A DNA stretch of 64,000 bases, from NCBI RefSeq assembly GCF_003781945.1, contig NZ_RJJW01000004.1, forward strand, positions 249,058 to 313,057, in the 5' to 3' direction. The stretch is from Halorubrum sp. CSM-61. GTDB taxonomy: Archaea; Halobacteriota; Halobacteria; Halobacteriales; Haloferacaceae. This document shows, piece by piece, positions 17,413 through 25,928 of this stretch. Position 1 is the first letter of the stretch; each line of letters opens with the position of its first letter. A program made the translations under genes and the position numbers. The notes beneath the pieces are model-generated. The model was not told the origin of the DNA. It did not search any database and saw only the letters and a list, made by a program, of their open reading frames with translations.

Positions 17413-18666
17413 TTACGGCCAGTTGCCGGCCTGATCGAAGGCGTCCACGATCCGTTCGATGGCGACGACGTACGCGGCGGTCCGGAGGTTCGGCGCGTCG
17501 TTCGCCTGGTAGCTGTCGACCAGCCGATCGAACGCCTCGGTGATCACGCGCTCTAACTCCTCGTTGACTCGCTCCTCCGTCCAGTAGAACCGCTGTCGGT
17601 TCTGGACCCACTCGAAGTACGAGACGGTGACGCCGCCCGCGTTCGCGAGGATGTCCGGGACGACGTACACGTCCTTCTCGGCGAACACGTCGTCGGCGTC
17701 GGGGGTGAGCGGCCCGTTGGCGGCCTCGACTATCAGGTCGGCACGCACGTCGGCCGCGAGGTCGCCGTCGATCGCGTTCTCCAGCGCGGCCGGCACGAGG
17801 AGGTCGACGTCGAGCGTCAACAGCTCCTCGTTCGTGATCGACTCCGCGTCGCCGTAGCCGTTGACGGAGCCGGTCTCGGCCTTGTGGGCTTTCACGGCGC
17901 GCGGGTCGAACCCGTCGGGCGCGTGGAGCCCGCCGGAGGAGTCCGAGACCGCGACCACGTCCGCGCCGAGGTCGTCGAGCAGCGCGGCGGCGATCGAACC
18001 GGCGTTCCCGTATCCCTGTACGGCGACCGTCGCGCCCGCGACGTCGCGGTCGAGCCAGTCGAACGCCTCGCGCGCGGCGAGCGCGACGGAGCGACCGGTC
18101 GCCTCGACGCGCCCCTCGCTGCCGCCCGAGTCGAGCGCCTTCCCGGTGATGACGCCCGGGGCGGTCGTGTTCTCTAAGGTCTCGTAGGTGTCTTTGATCC
18201 AGTTCATCTCTCGCTGTCCGGTGTTGACGTCGGGCGCGGGGATGTCGCGGTCCTCGCCGATCAGGGGGCGGAGCTCGGTCGCGAACGCGCGGGTGAGCCG
18301 CTCCAGTTCGGAGTCGGAGTAGTCGGCGGGGTCGATCGCGATCCCCCCTTTCCCGCCGCCGTACGGGACGTCGACGACGGCGCACTTGTACGCCATCCAC
18401 CCCGACAGCGCCTTCACCTCGTCGCGGGTGACGCCCGGGTGATACCGGATGCCGCCCTTGTACGGGCCGCGGTCGCCGTTGAACTGCGACCGATACGCCC
18501 GGACCGTCTCCAGCGACCCGTCGTCGAGCTCGAACGTGAGGTTCGTCTCCAGCACTCGCTCGGGGTTCTTCAGACGGGTGAGCACGCCGGGCGGGGCATC
18601 GAGGAAGGCCGCGGCGTCGTCGACCTGTTCTTGAAGGCTCTCGAAGGGATTGGCTTGGCCGGTCAT
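17413..18666 (-). CDS. gdhB: glutamate dehydrogenase
   Basis: A 417-residue Glu/Leu/Phe/Val-type dehydrogenase. The substrate domain shows [11 protein letters not shown] (about 66-76), [10 protein letters not shown] with the catalytic lysines, and [10 protein letters not shown]; the Rossmann part shows [10 protein letters not shown] (about 218-227), then [10 protein letters not shown] and [15 protein letters not shown]. It interconverts 2-oxoglutarate plus ammonia and glutamate; the cofactor (NAD or NADP) is not obvious. It is divergent from nothing and is followed on the same strand by a citrate-lyase-like gene 67 bp upstream. Haloarchaea usually have several gdh genes. Confidence 0.93.
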   Translation of the reverse strand: MTGQANPFESLQEQVDDAAAFLDAPPGVLTRLKNPERVLETNLTFELDDGSLETVRAYRSQFNGDRGPYKGGIRYHPGVTRDEVKALSGWMAYKCAVVDVPYGGGKGGIAIDPADYSDSELERLTRAFATELRPLIGEDRDIPAPDVNTGQREMNWIKDTYETLENTTAPGVITGKALDSGGSEGRVEATGRSVALAAREAFDWLDRDVAGATVAVQGYGNAGSIAAALLDDLGADVVAVSDSSGGLHAPDGFDPRAVKAHKAETGSVNGYGDAESITNEELLTLDVDLLVPAALENAIDGDLAADVRADLIVEAANGPLTPDADDVFAEKDVYVVPDILANAGGVTVSYFEWVQNRQRFYWTEERVNEELERVITEAFDRLVDSYQANDAPNLRTAAYVVAIERIVDAFDQAGNWP

Positions 18667-18733
18667 GACTGATTCTCCCGAGGGGCCGAGGTTAACTGTG
18701 ACGGCCGCCTCGGTTCTTGTCTCGACCGGTGGC

Positions 18734-19606
18734 CTATCGATCGCCCGCGCCGGCGCGCTCGACGATCCGCTCCGCCTGCGCGATCAGGGGCGCATCGATC
18801 ATCTCGCCGTCGACCCGGAAGACGGCGCGCCCCTCGCGGTCCGCGGCGTCGCGGGCGTCGAGCACTCGCTCCGCCCACTCGACCTCCTCGGGGTCCGGCG
18901 TGAACGCCGCGTTGATCGGGTCGACCTGGGCCGGGTGGATCGCGAGCTTCCCGTCGTAGCCGAGCGTGAGCGCGAACGCGGCCTCCTCGCGGAGCCCGTC
19001 CGCGTCGGAGAAGTCGGTGTACACCGTGTCGATCGCGTCGACCTCGGCCGCGCCGGCCGCGAGGACGACGTGCTCGCGGGCGTACAGTACCTCCGTCCCT
19101 TCGTCGGTGCGAGTCGCGCCCACGTCGGCCGCGAGGTCCTCGGCGCCGAAGACGAGCGCGTCGGTCGCGGAGGCGGCCGCGATCGACTCCGCCGAGAGTA
19201 CTCCCGCCGCGGTCTCGACGAGGGCGAACACGGCCGGGTCGAGCCCGCGGTCCGCGCAGAGCGACGCGGCCTCCGCGACGCGATCGGGCGACTCCACCTT
19301 CGGGAGCATGACCGCGTCGAGGCGGAGGCCGGCGGGCGTCTCGGATCGCCCGCCCTTACCCGCTCCCACCAGCGCGTCGAGGTCGGCGGCGGGATCCGAC
19401 GCGGTGAGCCGGACGCACACCTCCGCGTCGGGGCCGAAGTCGGAATCCGCGAGCACCGCGCGGACCGATTCGCGGGCCTCGGCCTTCCGGTCGGGCGCGA
19501 CCGCGTCCTCGAGGTCGAAGCAGATCACGTCGGCGCCGGCGCCGGGGGCCTTGCGCATGAGCTCCGGGCGGTCGCCGGGCGAGAACAGGAGGCTTCGTCG
19601 TGCCAT
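18734..19606 (-). CDS. CoA-ester lyase (HpcH/HpaI, CitE-like)
   Basis: A 290-residue TIM-barrel lyase. [17 protein letters not shown] begins the family, then [14 protein letters not shown] (about 28-41) with the Mg-binding Asp/Glu, and [12 protein letters not shown]-type and [12 protein letters not shown] segments with further metal ligands, ending with [16 protein letters not shown]. Family members cleave malyl-, methylmalyl- or citramalyl-CoA. The ATG at 19606 is chosen because the much longer open frame upstream runs antisense through a hydratase gene. The divergent MaoC gene 144 bp away suggests a shared CoA pathway. Confidence 0.85.
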   Translation of the reverse strand: MARRSLLFSPGDRPELMRKAPGAGADVICFDLEDAVAPDRKAEARESVRAVLADSDFGPDAEVCVRLTASDPAADLDALVGAGKGGRSETPAGLRLDAVMLPKVESPDRVAEAASLCADRGLDPAVFALVETAAGVLSAESIAAASATDALVFGAEDLAADVGATRTDEGTEVLYAREHVVLAAGAAEVDAIDTVYTDFSDADGLREEAAFALTLGYDGKLAIHPAQVDPINAAFTPDPEEVEWAERVLDARDAADREGRAVFRVDGEMIDAPLIAQAERIVERAGAGDR

Positions 19607-19750
19607 GTCGAGCGGTCCGCGCGCATGGATATAAATCGTCCCGGCGGCGCCTCCGCGAGGTCGGGGCGTCGCCCGACGAGTCGCCCGGTCGATGGGCCGC
19701 CCGGTCGAAGGAGCGGTACCGATTTGGCGTCGCCCGCCGACGGTCGGCCC

Positions 19751-20221
19751 ATGCCCGGACGCTACTACGAGGAGTTCGCGGTCGGCGAGACGATCGACCA
19801 CGCGAAGCGGCGAACGATAAGCGAGGCCGACAACCAGCGCTTCTGCGACATGACGATGAACCAGCAGCCGCTCCACCTCGACGCCGACTTCGCCGAAAGG
19901 ACCCAGTTCGGCGAGCGGCTGGTCAACGGGCTCTACACCATGTCGCTCGCGGTGGGGGTGTCGATCCCGGAGACGACCGACGGCACCATCGTCGCGAACC
20001 TCTCGTACGACGACGTCGAGCACCCGAATCCGGTGTTCCACGGCGACACGATCCGCGCGCGGTCGACCGTCACGGACAAGCGGGAGACGAGCGACGGCGA
20101 GCGCGGGGTGGTCACGATGCACGTGGAGGCGTTCAAGGTGATCGAGGGGGACGACGACGTGCTCGTCTGCGAGTTCGACCGGACCGTGCTCTCGGAGAAG
20201 CGACCGGAAGAAGAGGAGTAA
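19751..20221 (+). CDS. MaoC-family enoyl-CoA hydratase
   Basis: A 156-residue single hot-dog-fold hydratase. The hydratase-2 motif is seen as DNQRFCDMTMNQQPLHLDADFA (about 27-48), with an HLD in the active site, and YRGERLVNG-like FGERLVNGLYTMSL after it. MaoC enzymes hydrate enoyl- or mesaconyl-CoA esters. With the divergent CoA lyase and nearby glutamate dehydrogenase, a branched C5 acid route could be possible (see findings). It is shorter than the two-domain enzymes known from the methylaspartate cycle. Confidence 0.85.
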   Translation: MPGRYYEEFAVGETIDHAKRRTISEADNQRFCDMTMNQQPLHLDADFAERTQFGERLVNGLYTMSLAVGVSIPETTDGTIVANLSYDDVEHPNPVFHGDTIRARSTVTDKRETSDGERGVVTMHVEAFKVIEGDDDVLVCEFDRTVLSEKRPEEEE

Positions 20222-20239
20222 AACCGAACGCGGGGCGCC

Positions 20240-20845
20240 TCACTCGCTCCCCTCGCCGTCCGCCAGCAACAGCCCGAGGTACGACGTGCGGACCTGCGAG
20301 TCGCCGTCGAGCCCGAGCCGATCGAGGGCCGCCAACGCCTCGTCGCGCGTGGCCTCGATCGCGCCCTCGTCGTCGACCTCGCGCTCGATCTCGACGAACT
20401 CGCCGACTCCCTCGACGCGGTCGAGGGTGACGGTGAACCCCGCGAACGACCAGAACTCGCGGCGCTTCTCGACGACCGCAGCCGGCTCGAACCCGAGTCC
20501 CGAGAGGGCGCCGGCCATCGCCTCGCCGTCGTCGACTTCGGTCTCGTGTTCCGCGCGCGTCTTCGAGCCCTCGTCGAGGAGCGGACCCTTGTAGGTGAGC
20601 TTCGTCGTCTCCGGAGCCGGATCCGCGCCCGCCGGCGCGGACTCGGCCTCGCCCCCGATCCCGTCCGGGAGCGGGGACTCCCGTCGGACCCGGAGCGCCT
20701 CGTCGGTCTCGGCGAAGTCGCGGTGCGGGGCGTCGTAGTACGCGTCGCGCTGGCGGCGGGCGTCGACGCGCTCGGCGCCGGCCTCGCGCAGTCGTTCCCG
20801 GACGGCGTCGACGTCGGCCGGGACCTTGATCTCGACCTCGTACAT
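20240..20845 (-). CDS. cyaB: CYTH-domain protein, class IV adenylate cyclase-like
   Basis: A 201-residue protein that opens MYEVEIKV, giving the E3-x-E5-x-K7 signature of CYTH tunnel enzymes; further charged strands include ALRVRRES (about 51-58) and LTYKGPLLD. The family includes CyaB-type adenylate cyclases and thiamine triphosphatases; it hydrolyses or cyclises triphosphates bound in a cation-filled barrel. Which activity applies is not visible. The stop converges on the MaoC gene with an 18-bp gap. The divergent FKBP gene begins 130 bp away. Confidence 0.85.
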   Translation of the reverse strand: MYEVEIKVPADVDAVRERLREAGAERVDARRQRDAYYDAPHRDFAETDEALRVRRESPLPDGIGGEAESAPAGADPAPETTKLTYKGPLLDEGSKTRAEHETEVDDGEAMAGALSGLGFEPAAVVEKRREFWSFAGFTVTLDRVEGVGEFVEIEREVDDEGAIEATRDEALAALDRLGLDGDSQVRTSYLGLLLADGEGSE

Positions 20846-20974
20846 ACCCGGATTCCGCCGGGCGCGTTCTTAAGCGCCGCGGGACGTGAGCTCGACGCGA
20901 CGCGGGCGTCGCCGGAGTGAACCCCGCCGGGTCGAACCGTGCTCCTTAAGGGTGTAACAGGAGACCTTCAGGGT

Positions 20975-21895
20975 ATGAGCGATCAGGAGCAAGCGGACGC
21001 GGCCGAGGACGCAGACGAGGCCGAGACCGAGGGACTCGCCGACGGCGACTTCGTGCGAGTCGCGTACACGATTCGAACCGCCGATGACGACCGCGTCATC
21101 GACACCACCGACGAGGAGATCGCCGAGGACGCCGAGATCGACACCGAGGAACACGAGTTCGAGCCCCGCATCATCGCGCTGGGGGCCGGGCACGTGTTCC
21201 CGTCCGTCGAGGAGGCCTTCATCGGCGCCGAGGTCGGTGACGAGGGCGTCGTCGACGTGCCCGCCGAGGACGCCTTCGGCGCGTACGACCCCGACGAGGT
21301 CGAGACCGTCAAGGCCGACAAGATCCCCGAGGACAGCCGGTACCCCGGCGCGCAGGTCCAGATCGACAACCAGCAGGGCTATCTCGAGACCATCATCGGC
21401 GGCCGCGCCCGCGTCGACTTCAACCACCCGCTGGCCGGCGAGGACCTCGAGTACGAGTACGAGATCTTAGAGCAGATCGACGACCGCGAACAGCAGGCCG
21501 CCGGCATGCTCGGGATGTACCTCCAGGAGGCGCCCGAGGTCCGGATCGAGACGGTCACCGAGGAGGAGGAGAGCGTCACCGAGGACGACGACGGCGAGGA
21601 GACCGTCGAGACCGAGGAGGTCGAGAAGGACGTCCTCTACGTGACGGCCACGCAGGCGATGCAGATGAACCAGCAGTGGATGTTCCAGAAACAGCAGATC
21701 GCACAGGATCTCATGAGCCGGCTCGACCTCGACCGCGTCGTCGTCGAGGAGGTCATCGAGGGCGGCGGTATGGGCGGTCTCGGCGGCATGATGGGCGGGA
21801 TGGGCGGCGGCGCCGGCGCCGAGGACATCGAGGAGGCGCTCGAGGACGTCGACGTCGACGCCGACGAGATCGTCGACGAGATCGACGAGGAGTAA
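20975..21895 (+). CDS. FKBP-type peptidyl-prolyl isomerase (SlyD-like), long form
   Basis: A 306-residue cytoplasmic folding factor. After an acidic tail (1-20), the FKBP domain runs from about 24 to 175, with GDFVRVAYTIRTADDDRVIDTT and the inserted IF chaperone lobe around EDSRYPGAQVQI, closing with ARVDFNHPLAGEDLEYEYEI. Residues 185-306 add a second part with MNQQWMFQKQQIAQDL helices, a Gly/Met-rich loop (265-285), and an acidic end, longer than bacterial SlyD. The first methionine is placed at 20975, where TATA-like ctccttaag (20940-20948) gives a normal leaderless spacing. Confidence 0.9.
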   Translation: MSDQEQADAAEDADEAETEGLADGDFVRVAYTIRTADDDRVIDTTDEEIAEDAEIDTEEHEFEPRIIALGAGHVFPSVEEAFIGAEVGDEGVVDVPAEDAFGAYDPDEVETVKADKIPEDSRYPGAQVQIDNQQGYLETIIGGRARVDFNHPLAGEDLEYEYEILEQIDDREQQAAGMLGMYLQEAPEVRIETVTEEEESVTEDDDGEETVETEEVEKDVLYVTATQAMQMNQQWMFQKQQIAQDLMSRLDLDRVVVEEVIEGGGMGGLGGMMGGMGGGAGAEDIEEALEDVDVDADEIVDEIDEE

Positions 21896-22015
21896 GCCGT
21901 ACTCCGGTCGAGTCGGTCGGACGCTCGGAATCGTCCGGACCGACCGAGCCGACCGGGGCGGCGGTGCGGAACGCGAACCGATCCCTTTTGAACCGCGGTC
22001 GACCCACCCAGAGAC

Positions 22016-22276
22016 ATGGAAATCGAACGTGCGCGCAGCGACCTCCTCGTCGCCGCGAGCGCCGGTGCGACGACGATCGCGGTCGCCCTGTTGTCCGGCG
22101 TCGCCGGCGTCGTCGACGTGCCGACCCTGCCGACGCTGGCGCCGCTCGCGGTGTACGCCGTCTACCTCTTCTCGCGGAAAGGCGGGCCGTACGGTCCCCG
22201 CGACGATCCGCGGAACTGGGCGGTCGCGGCGGCGGTCGTCGGCGTGATCGTCGTCGTCGCGTCCGCCGCACTGTAG
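22016..22276 (+). CDS. small membrane protein, about three helices
   Basis: An 86-residue protein with hydrophobic segments at about 10-30, 36-53 and 67-86, and an inner loop SRKGGPYGPRDDPRNW rich in basic and turn residues. A TATA-like cccttttgaacc (21983-21994) lies 25 bp upstream of the ATG. No function recognised. Confidence 0.6.
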   Translation: MEIERARSDLLVAASAGATTIAVALLSGVAGVVDVPTLPTLAPLAVYAVYLFSRKGGPYGPRDDPRNWAVAAAVVGVIVVVASAAL

Positions 22277-22300
22277 GCAGAAATTCGAAAATGCGTCGCT

Positions 22301-22966
22301 TCAGGCGATGTCCCGGCTCGTGTCCACCGACACCGTATCGGTGAGCTTCAGCTTGAGCGGCTCTTCGAGCGCCGCGCCGCCGCGGAACTTCGGCACGATC
22401 AGCCGGTTCACGATCTCCGTGCCCGTCACCGTCGTCTGGAGGTCGAAGACGACGTCCGCGACCTGCTCGGTGACGACTCGGTTTCGTCCGGTGTCTCCCT
22501 TGAACGCGTGTATCACCGCGATTCCCCCGGTGTCGGCGACGCGTCGGCGGAGGTCGGTGAGGAACGAGCCGTATCGCGACCGGTCGGCCGCCTCCAGCGG
22601 TTCGACGGAGTCGACGACGAGGGTGCCGCGTTCCGGGAGGTCGGCGGCGGCCGCCAGCACGTCGTCGATCGGGCTCTCGCGGTCCGTCTCCTCGACGACG
22701 GTCTCGGTGGCCGCCCTTTCGCCTTCGTCCCCGTCGCCTTCGGCGTCCGCGTTTCCGCCCGACCCGCCGAGCGTGAGGCTCTCCCCGACCGCGTCGGCCG
22801 AGCGCACCGTCGTGAGGTAGCGGCACTCCCGCGGGCGCGAGAACCGGTCCACGATCAGCTCCGACTGGCTCGCGGGGTCCGCCTTCAACACGACGACGCT
22901 GCCGCTCGGGAGTCCGCCGCCGAACTCCCTGTCCAGCACGGATATCCCGGTCGGGAGCGTCTCCAT
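22301..22966 (-). CDS. KaiC/RadA-like ATPase-fold protein with broken P-loop
   Basis: A 221-residue protein of the RecA-like fold. It begins METLPTGISVLDREFGGGLPSGSVVVL, the normal start of KaiC-type proteins, but the next residues are KADPASQSEL where GPPGTGKT should be, so the Walker A lysine is missing. A Walker B-like LVVDSVEPLE lies near 121, then an HAFKGD segment around 153. An acidic insertion (74-95) is low complexity. Similar haloarchaeal proteins are called HTR-like; they may bind but not hydrolyse nucleotide. Its start is an ATG at 22966; the longer reading frame is not supported. Confidence 0.75.
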   Translation of the reverse strand: METLPTGISVLDREFGGGLPSGSVVVLKADPASQSELIVDRFSRPRECRYLTTVRSADAVGESLTLGGSGGNADAEGDGDEGERAATETVVEETDRESPIDDVLAAAADLPERGTLVVDSVEPLEAADRSRYGSFLTDLRRRVADTGGIAVIHAFKGDTGRNRVVTEQVADVVFDLQTTVTGTEIVNRLIVPKFRGGAALEEPLKLKLTDTVSVDTSRDIA

Positions 22967-23040
22967 ACACCCGCTGCCGGCTCCGGAGGTTTGGCTCTGT
23001 CGGTGGGGGACGAGCGTCCGATCCGAACCGAGGCCGGCGG

Positions 23041-23715
23041 TCACGCGACCCGCCAGCGGTCCGTTCCGTGCTCGTCGACGAGACGACGCGCGGCGTCGTC
23101 GTACGCCGCCCGCACCGACCGGTCGGACAGCGGCTCGGGCTCGGCTACCGGTATCCGCCCGAGCACGGGGCAACCGAGCAGATCGCTGACGCCCGCCGGC
23201 ACCGACTCGGCCCGCACGGCGACGGCACCGACCGGCGGGCAGTCCAGCCGACGCGCGAGCGCCGCGGTCTTCGCGGCGTCGCGGAGCGCCGCCCGGCGGA
23301 GCGGCGTCGCGAGGAGACACCGGTCGGCGGCCCGGAGCGGCGCCGCGGCGTCGGGCGACGCCCCCGCCGGACAGTCGAGGAGGGTCGGGGCATCGTCCGG
23401 GACCGCCTCCGCCACCGCGCCGAGAACTCTCCCGGCGTCGGTGTCTCTCGGATCGTCTGGCGCCGCAAGCACCGTCGGGGCCCGCCGGTCCGGCCGGATC
23501 GCTCCGTCGGCCCGGACGGCGTCGATCACGGTCGGCGCGTCCGCGGCACGTTCGCGGTCGCCGTCGGTCGCGCTCGCCAGCCGCGCGAGGTTCGGGAGGT
23601 CCCAGTCCGCGTCGGCGGCGACGACGGGCGCGCCCCGCCGCGAGAGTGCCCGCGCGAGCCCCAGCGTGGTGGTCGTCTTCCCGCTTCCGCCCTTTCCACC
23701 GGCCACGGCTATCAC
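23041..23715 (-). CDS. MinD/ParA-family ATPase
   Basis: A 224-residue SIMIBI ATPase with the deviant Walker A KGGSGKT at 8-14, the DADWDLPNL switch I segment near 34-42 and a Walker B-like PTLLDCPAG near 109. The usual NxxD specificity motif is not obvious in this C-terminal half. Archaeal MinD-like proteins act in positioning of membrane or chemotaxis components; the target here is unknown. A TATA box cttataaa (plus strand 23738-23745, read as TTTATAAG) sits about 25 bp upstream. Confidence 0.85.
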   Translation of the reverse strand: MIAVAGGKGGSGKTTTTLGLARALSRRGAPVVAADADWDLPNLARLASATDGDRERAADAPTVIDAVRADGAIRPDRRAPTVLAAPDDPRDTDAGRVLGAVAEAVPDDAPTLLDCPAGASPDAAAPLRAADRCLLATPLRRAALRDAAKTAALARRLDCPPVGAVAVRAESVPAGVSDLLGCPVLGRIPVAEPEPLSDRSVRAAYDDAARRLVDEHGTDRWRVA

Positions 23716-23819
23716 GCGACGGGTTGCGTCGCTATCGCTTATAAAGGGCAGGACGGGGAGGGAACGCGGGAGGCGGGAGGGACGCGGACCGCGAGAGGAA
23801 AAGCGGTGAGCGGACCGTC

Positions 23820-24212
23820 TCAGTCCTGACAGCAGCCGCCGGCCTCGCCGCCGAAGTCGACCGCGAGCGGCTCCGAGATGGCCTCGTTCACGGCTTCGAG
23901 GGTGTCGTTCAGGTCCTCTTGGGCGTCGAGGAACTCGCTCATGACGGGCATCGAGTGGAGTTCGTCCTGAGCCGCCTGCACCTTCTGGAGCCCGGAGTTC
24001 GTCGCCTGCCCCGTCTCTCGGGCCTGCATGAACTCCGCGCGGAGCTGCTCGAACTCGTCGATCTTCGCCTGGACCTCTTCGTCGCGCTGGACCGCCTCGC
24101 GGGCCGACTCGAACCGCTCGTACTCGCGCGTCTGGGCGATGCGCTCGCCGAGCTCGCGGCCGAGGTCCTCGATAGTGGCCTGTTCGTCGGGGGAGGCGTG
24201 TTCGACGCTCAT
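23820..24212 (-). CDS. YlbF-family regulator
   Basis: A 130-residue, all-helical protein with long amphipathic segments (about 12-110) typical of YlbF/YmcA, which in Bacillus form a complex that controls RNA processing and biofilm genes. The last residues are GGCCQD: a Cys pair that could bind an Fe-S cluster, as the bacterial complex does. The archaeal function is unknown. It sits between the MinD-like ATPase and an esterase, all on the minus strand. Confidence 0.8.
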   Translation of the reverse strand: MSVEHASPDEQATIEDLGRELGERIAQTREYERFESAREAVQRDEEVQAKIDEFEQLRAEFMQARETGQATNSGLQKVQAAQDELHSMPVMSEFLDAQEDLNDTLEAVNEAISEPLAVDFGGEAGGCCQD

Positions 24213-24293
24213 ACCCGATCCTCGGGACCGACCGGTTTCAACCTGCCGGAGCCGGGGGTGTCTCCGGGGACCGGCCGCACCTGTTCGTCCCGC

Positions 24294-24956
24294 TCACTCG
24301 TCGCGTGCGACCTGCGACTCCACGAACGCGACCACGTCGCGAAGCTCCTGCTGGCCGATGCCGTGACCGCCCGGGTAGCTCCCGCGGGTGACGGCGGCCC
24401 CGATCTCCTCGAACCGGTCGGCCGCCGCGGCAGACCGCGACTCCGGGATCACGCGGTCGCCGGCGCCCGCGCCGACGAACACCGGCTTGCCCTCGATCCC
24501 GTCGGGTTCGAGGTCGGCGTGCGCGTCCGCGAGGTAGCCGTGGAGCGCGGCGACCCACGCGTAGCGGTCCGGCTCCTCCAACGCGAGCGAGAGGCTCGTG
24601 ATCGCCCCCTGACTGAACCCGAGCAGGCCGAGCCGGTCGGGGTCTAAGTCGTAGGCCTCGATCGCGGCCTCGACGCTCTCGGCGACCAGATCGAGGCTCC
24701 GCCGGAAGTCCGCCGCGTCCGGCTGGCTCGACTCGAGGCCGCCGGCGGACAGGTCGAGTTCGTACCACGTGTACCCGCCCTGCAGCGGGTCGGGCGCGCG
24801 CAGGCTCACGACGTGAAGCCCGTCGGGTAGGCGCTGTGCCACCGGCAGCAGGTCCTCCTCGTCGGCGCCGCGACCGTGCAGCACGAAGACGGCGGGGGCG
24901 TTCTCGGGGTCGTCGTCGGGCGCGACGTGGACGTGTTCCAGCGGAACGTCGGTCAT
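24294..24956 (-). CDS. alpha/beta hydrolase, phospholipase/carboxylesterase type
   Basis: A 220-residue serine hydrolase of the small dienelactone/carboxylesterase family. The HGRGADEEDLL oxyanion loop begins at 27, the nucleophile S115 lies in GFSQG (113-117), and D167 and H198 complete the triad (GAGAGDRVIP; PGGHGIG). No signal peptide, so it should act in the cytoplasm on esters of unknown chain. It is divergent from the secreted protein gene at 25122. Confidence 0.88.
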   Translation of the reverse strand: MTDVPLEHVHVAPDDDPENAPAVFVLHGRGADEEDLLPVAQRLPDGLHVVSLRAPDPLQGGYTWYELDLSAGGLESSQPDAADFRRSLDLVAESVEAAIEAYDLDPDRLGLLGFSQGAITSLSLALEEPDRYAWVAALHGYLADAHADLEPDGIEGKPVFVGAGAGDRVIPESRSAAAADRFEEIGAAVTRGSYPGGHGIGQQELRDVVAFVESQVARDE

Positions 24957-25121
24957 GTGTCCGGCGTTCGTCGGCTCGGGAGTTGTATCCGTCGGCCGCG
25001 GCAGCGATCGGTTCGGAACGGAGAGAGGGGTCGTGACCGACGGGCGATCGGAGAGCGATCGAGCCGCAAGCCGCGCTCGCTCGCGGATGGGTTATTTACG
25101 ATCGCGCCGGGAGTTCGATCC

Positions 25122-25826
25122 ATGCGTCCCCGCACCATCGCCGCCGCGGCGGCGGTCCTCCTCCTCGCGGCCGGGATCGCCGCAGCACCGACGGCCGACG
25201 CTCGCGCACCGCCGACGCCGATCTGCGGCGTCTGTGACCTCGACCGAACGACGCCGGACGGCACGCCAGTAGTCGCCGGCGAGAGCGAATTGACCGTTAC
25301 GATCCGCGAGAACGGGTCGACGACGTGGGAGGCCGAGGTCGACCTCGCGGCCGGAAGCGACGCGCTCGCGGCGAACGGGTCCCTTCGGCGCACGGTCGCC
25401 TCCGAGGCGGCTCGCGACGGGATCGCGGAGCCGAGAGACGTCGACTCGCGGATCGACGGGGACACGCTGTTCGTCGACTACCGGGACCCGAACGCCACGG
25501 AGCGACACCTCGGCGTCGTCGTGTTCACGCCGCTGACGCCCGCCGCTCCCTCGGTCCCGTTCGCCATCGGCGGCGAGGGAGTGCGGTACCTCGGCGCCGA
25601 TCGGGTGACCGTCCGCGGGGCGTCCGGGTGGGAGGTCCGCGGCGACGCGAGCGCGGCCGACTCGGACGGCCGGCTCGTCTGGACCCGCGAGGCCGGCGAC
25701 GAGCCCGACGACCGGGGGCGCGTCTTCGTCGACGTCGATCGCGATCCGGTCGCCGTCGAGGGGGACGCACTTCTCGCCGGTCCGCGGGCGTGGATCGGTC
25801 GACTGCTCACGGGCGACACGCTCTGA
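25122..25826 (+). CDS. secreted or membrane-anchored protein, unknown function
   Basis: A 234-residue protein with a Sec signal peptide: MRPR, then a hydrophobic run of Ala/Leu/Val to about residue 22, and an Ala-rich cleavage region. The mature part begins with two cysteines (CGVCD near 38) and then beta-strand-rich sequence with VTIRENGSTTWEAEVDL, resembling surface or adhesin-like proteins. No lipobox at the cleavage site. A TATA-like gggttatttacg (25089-25100) is about 25-30 bp upstream of the ATG. No family recognised. Confidence 0.7.
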   Translation: MRPRTIAAAAAVLLLAAGIAAAPTADARAPPTPICGVCDLDRTTPDGTPVVAGESELTVTIRENGSTTWEAEVDLAAGSDALAANGSLRRTVASEAARDGIAEPRDVDSRIDGDTLFVDYRDPNATERHLGVVVFTPLTPAAPSVPFAIGGEGVRYLGADRVTVRGASGWEVRGDASAADSDGRLVWTREAGDEPDDRGRVFVDVDRDPVAVEGDALLAGPRAWIGRLLTGDTL

Positions 25827-25928
25827 GAGGCCGGAGACACCGCCGCGTTCGCGAACGTCACGGGCGTCGCGGACGAACGCCGCGGTCGAACGCGCCGTTT
25901 AACCGTCCTGCCGCACAATTCGTTCGAC

